From contig SVMP01000028.1 of assembly GCA_015067385.1 (NCBI GenBank), positions 1 to 16,907 on the forward strand: DNA of 16,907 nucleotides. Direction: 5' to 3'. A model generated the notes under the pieces. The model was not told where the DNA came from, ran no database searches, and worked only from the letters and a program-made list of their open reading frames with translations. Every line of letters starts with the position of its first letter. Within the stretch, counting starts at the first letter, position 1. Source of the stretch: Oscillospiraceae bacterium. Lineage in GTDB: Bacteria; Bacillota; Clostridia; Oscillospirales; UBA644. Shown here one piece after another: positions 15,180-16,907 of the stretch. The position numbers were made by a program, and so were the translations under genes.

Positions 15180-15770
15180 ATGGCTCAGAAAAAGTATACA
15201 ACGGAATATAAATTATCTATCGTTGACAGGGTGGAAAAAGGCGAATCCAGAAACTCGATTTCGAAAAAAACAGGTCTGTCAGCCCTGACAATAAAAAGTT
15301 GGGCAGAGAAAAAGGATCAACTTATCGAATCCCTTTTCGAAGAAGCGAAAAACAGAAAGAAAACCAAACGTAAAAAACGCTACGGAGAAAAAATCAAAAA
15401 TATCGTTGTAGGCAGGATCGAAAAAGGCGAAAGCATATATAAGGTAAGCAAGGAGCTCAGTATCCCCTACCTTACCATCAAAAATTGGGTGCTTGTTTCC
15501 CAGAACGAACGTGAGCCTAAGATCGATATTAAAATCCCCGACAGCAATGAAGTAATTATTTCCGAAGAGGAAAAGATCGAGCTTATATCCATTATGGAAG
15601 AAAATGCCCGAAACGAATCCCCCGAAGATTCAATGTTCCGACATATAGAAAAGCAGAACGAAGAGATATCAACGTTAAAGAAACAGATATCAGAACTCGA
15701 AGAAGAAATAATGATGCTCAAAAAGGCAGCTATTGCTCTTGCAAAAGAGATACCGGAAAAAACAGAATAA
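15180..15770 (+). CDS. Duplicated-HTH, coiled-coil protein resembling IS3 OrfA
   Basis: A 196-residue basic protein. Two homologous helix-turn-helix units lie at about 6-47 (YTTEYKLSIVDRVEKGES, then TIKSWAEKK) and 68-108 (YGEKIKNIVVGRIEKGES, then TIKNWVLVS), evidently an internal duplication. A Lys/Arg-rich linker (56-67) joins them. The C-terminus (about 152-190) is a leucine-zipper-like coiled coil (ISTLKKQISELEEEIMMLKK) ending LKKAAIALAKE, close to the tail of IS3-family OrfA proteins. No OrfB or inverted terminal repeats are seen, and a terminator follows after 7 bases, so it looks like a domesticated DNA-binding protein rather than an active transposase. It probably dimerises and binds DNA. 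Its place behind nfeD-SPFH suggests co-expression. The function is not known. Confidence 0.82.
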   Translation: MAQKKYTTEYKLSIVDRVEKGESRNSISKKTGLSALTIKSWAEKKDQLIESLFEEAKNRKKTKRKKRYGEKIKNIVVGRIEKGESIYKVSKELSIPYLTIKNWVLVSQNEREPKIDIKIPDSNEVIISEEEKIELISIMEENARNESPEDSMFRHIEKQNEEISTLKKQISELEEEIMMLKKAAIALAKEIPEKTE

Positions 15771-15777
15771 CAAGCAT

Positions 15778-15813
15778 AAAAAGACTCACGGAAGCGTTCT
15801 GTGAGTCTTTTTT
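15778..15813 (+). terminator. Strong intrinsic terminator after the HTH gene
   Basis: GACTCAC (15783-15789) pairs with GTGAGTC (15801-15807), extended by a G-U pair and GAA/TTC around a GCG loop, giving 11 paired positions. A run of six T follows (15808-15813) and an A-tract precedes the stem. It closes the nfeD-SPFH-HTH unit. Confidence 0.93.
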
Positions 15814-16090
15814 GTTTAAGTCGTTTTAAGGAATAATTTAACGTATTTATCGGATTTTATTGATTTTTATATTGCTGTCATGCATTTTACTCCGTTTTTC
15901 TCGTATTTTCTTTAAATTATATAAGTTACGAAATTGTGAAAATACAATTTTTTGTCATTCGGGAGCATTGTTTTCGGGAAGTAAATTGTGAATTTTTCAT
16001 TTTGCGTTTGAGTAAAAACGAGAAAACAGGAGAAAAACGGAGAAAATAAGAGTTTGCGAAATCACAGCAATAAAATTTTCAAATCGGGTA
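15814..16090. repeat. Noncoding AT-rich stretch with a long imperfect inverted repeat
   Basis: No coding frame is supported in these roughly 280 bases. CTCCGTTTTTCTC (15890-15902) is perfectly complementary to GAGAAAAACGGAG (16030-16042). Just outside, ATTGCTGT (15871-15878) is complementary to ACAGCAAT (16064-16071), and weaker matches continue to about 15849 and 16087. Between the arms is a smaller dyad, AAATTGT-N6-ACAATTT (15931-15950). The right arm also holds a loose GGAGAAAA-type tandem repeat (16019-16046). The whole could be a MITE-like relic, an unrecognised structured RNA, or a regulatory region upstream of rplM. Confidence 0.5.
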
Positions 16091-16119
16091 TTGACAAAAT
16101 CGAAAGGTTGTGATATAAT
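16091..16119 (+). promoter_or_regulatory. Perfect-consensus extended -10 promoter of rplM-rpsI
   Basis: TTGACA (16091-16096), exactly 17 bases, then TATAAT (16114-16119), with TGA immediately before the -10 (extended -10) and AT-rich DNA upstream of the -35. The start near 16126 gives a leader of only about 29 nt, too short for the L13 leader structure known from other Firmicutes. The strength suits ribosomal protein expression. Confidence 0.9.
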
Positions 16120-16154
16120 TCTCGGGTATTGAATCTCAAACGGAGGAAATTATT

Positions 16155-16586
16155 ATGTCTACATTCATGGCAAACGCTGCGAACATTGAACGTAAATGGT
16201 ACGTTGTAGACGCAGCAAACAAGCCCTGCGGCCGCGTAGCTGCAGAAGTCGCTACCCTCTTAAGAGGCAAACATAAAGCGACCTACACCCCCCACGTTGA
16301 CTGCGGCGATTTCGTAATCGTTATCAACGCTGAAAAAACAATCTTCACCGGTAAGAAACTCGAACAGAAATTCTACCGTCATCACACCGGTTGGGTTGGT
16401 GGTCTTAAAGAAGTTAACTACAAGACCATGATGGAAAAGAATCCCGAATTCGTTTTCGAACTTGCTGTTAAAGGCATGATCCCCAACAATGTAATCGGCC
16501 GTTCCGCAATGCGCCGTCTTCGCGTATACAAAGGTGCTGAACACAAACATGCAGCTCAGCAGCCCGAAGTATTCAACATTGACTAA
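16155..16586 (+). CDS. rplM: Ribosomal protein L13 (50S)
   Basis: A 143-residue full-length L13, an early-assembly protein of the large subunit. Diagnostic segments are WYVVDAANKPCGRVAAEVA, LLRGKHKATYTPHVDCGDFV, YRHHTGWVGGLKE, VKGMIPNNVIGRSAMRRL and GAEHKHAAQQPEVFNI. The ATG at 16155 has GGAGG eight bases upstream; an internal ATG four codons later lacks one. It is followed after 14 bases by rpsI, the usual L13-S9 pair. Confidence 0.98.
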   Translation: MSTFMANAANIERKWYVVDAANKPCGRVAAEVATLLRGKHKATYTPHVDCGDFVIVINAEKTIFTGKKLEQKFYRHHTGWVGGLKEVNYKTMMEKNPEFVFELAVKGMIPNNVIGRSAMRRLRVYKGAEHKHAAQQPEVFNID

Positions 16587-16600
16587 GGAGGATCGAACTG

Positions 16601-16907
16601 ATGTACGAATCTAAAAGACCGTATTTTTACGGCACAGGCAGAAAGAAACATTCCGTTGCTCGTGTTCGCGTTTATCAGGGAACCGGCAAAATAACCATTA
16701 ACGGCAGAGATATCGACGATTATTTCGGTCTCGAAACTCTCAAACTCATCGTTCGTCAGCCCCTCGAAACCACCGGTCTCATGGGCAAATACGATATCGA
16801 AACCACCGTTGTAGGCGGCGGCGTTTCCGGTCAGGCAGGCGCTATCCGTCACGGTCTCGCAAGAGCTCTCGTTGTTTCTGACGAAACTCTCAAGCCCGCT
16901 CTTAAAA
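16601..16907 (+). CDS. rpsI: Ribosomal protein S9 (30S), 3' end beyond window
   Basis: 102 codons of the usual roughly 130 are visible; the window ends before the Arg/Lys-rich C-terminal tail that reaches the decoding P site. Diagnostic segments are YFYGTGRKKHSVARVRV, GTGKITINGRDIDDYFG, VRQPLE and VVGGGVSGQAGAIRHGLARAL. The ATG at 16601 has a strong AAGGAGG upstream that begins in the rplM stop codon region. It is co-transcribed with rplM. Confidence 0.98.
   Translation, partial: MYESKRPYFYGTGRKKHSVARVRVYQGTGKITINGRDIDDYFGLETLKLIVRQPLETTGLMGKYDIETTVVGGGVSGQAGAIRHGLARALVVSDETLKPALK

Noticed and set aside
15720..15777. IS3-type programmed frameshift (AAAAAG at 15720-15725) into an OrfB
   Set aside because: The slippery run is present, but no OrfB-like coding sequence follows; a terminator begins eight bases after the stop codon.
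16120..16154. L13 leader autoregulatory RNA before rplM
   Set aside because: Only about 29 nt separate the predicted transcription start from the ATG, with no stable stem; too short for the known leader.
16583..16852. An 89-codon minus-strand frame opposite rpsI
   Set aside because: rpsI is unmistakable on the other strand; highly biased codon use of ribosomal genes often creates such antisense frames.
1..16907. CRISPR arrays, tRNA or rRNA genes, and intact insertion sequences
   Set aside because: Reading both strands showed no regularly spaced repeats, no tRNA-like cloverleaf signatures, and no transposase with terminal inverted repeats.

Overview
The window looks like a chromosomal segment of an anaerobic, moderately AT-rich Firmicute, most likely a gut-type clostridium of the Oscillospiraceae/Ruminococcaceae kind. 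The grounds are a cdaA-cdaR pair, AAGGAGG-type ribosome binding sites, near-consensus sigma-A promoters, a DUF3343/cysteine desulfurase pair, and a giant oxygen-sensitive-type acyl-CoA dehydratase activase. This assignment is inferred from gene content; there is no rRNA in the window.

Region 1 (1-3549, minus strand): a gene for a DUF4041/T5orf172 (GIY-YIG-like) coiled-coil protein has a perfect TTGACA-N17-TATAAT promoter. It is followed at short distance by a TIM-barrel sugar phosphate isomerase/epimerase-like gene and a sulfatase-superfamily gene cut by the window edge. The first gene is visibly more AT-rich and looks acquired. The sulfatase-like protein has Thr where formylglycine sulfatases have Cys, and the isomerase-like protein has Lys where the family usually has a metal-binding Glu.

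Region 2 (3551-12049, minus strand): one promoter upstream of cdaA and one terminator after the activase enclose five tightly packed genes. They encode the diadenylate cyclase CdaA, its regulator CdaR (YbbR domains), a COG2509-type FAD-dependent oxidoreductase, an RseC/SoxR-reducing-type membrane protein with four cysteines, and a 1413-residue protein with two activase ATPase domains, DUF2229 and a dehydratase-like C-terminus. glmM, which commonly follows cdaR, is absent here. The layout would co-transcribe c-di-AMP synthesis with redox and Fe-S proteins.

Region 3 (12060-13501, minus strand): a DUF3343 putative S/Se carrier overlaps a class V aminotransferase-fold cysteine desulfurase.

Region 4 (13549-15813, plus strand): an NfeD-like membrane protein, an SPFH/stomatin-like protein and a duplicated-HTH protein resembling IS3 OrfA are bounded by a promoter and a strong terminator. 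Both internal gaps carry the same 10-mer, AAGAAAGGAC, followed directly by a stem-loop.

Region 5 (15814-16907, plus strand): a noncoding stretch with a long imperfect inverted repeat lies before a perfect-consensus extended -10 promoter driving rplM and rpsI (the latter cut by the window end).
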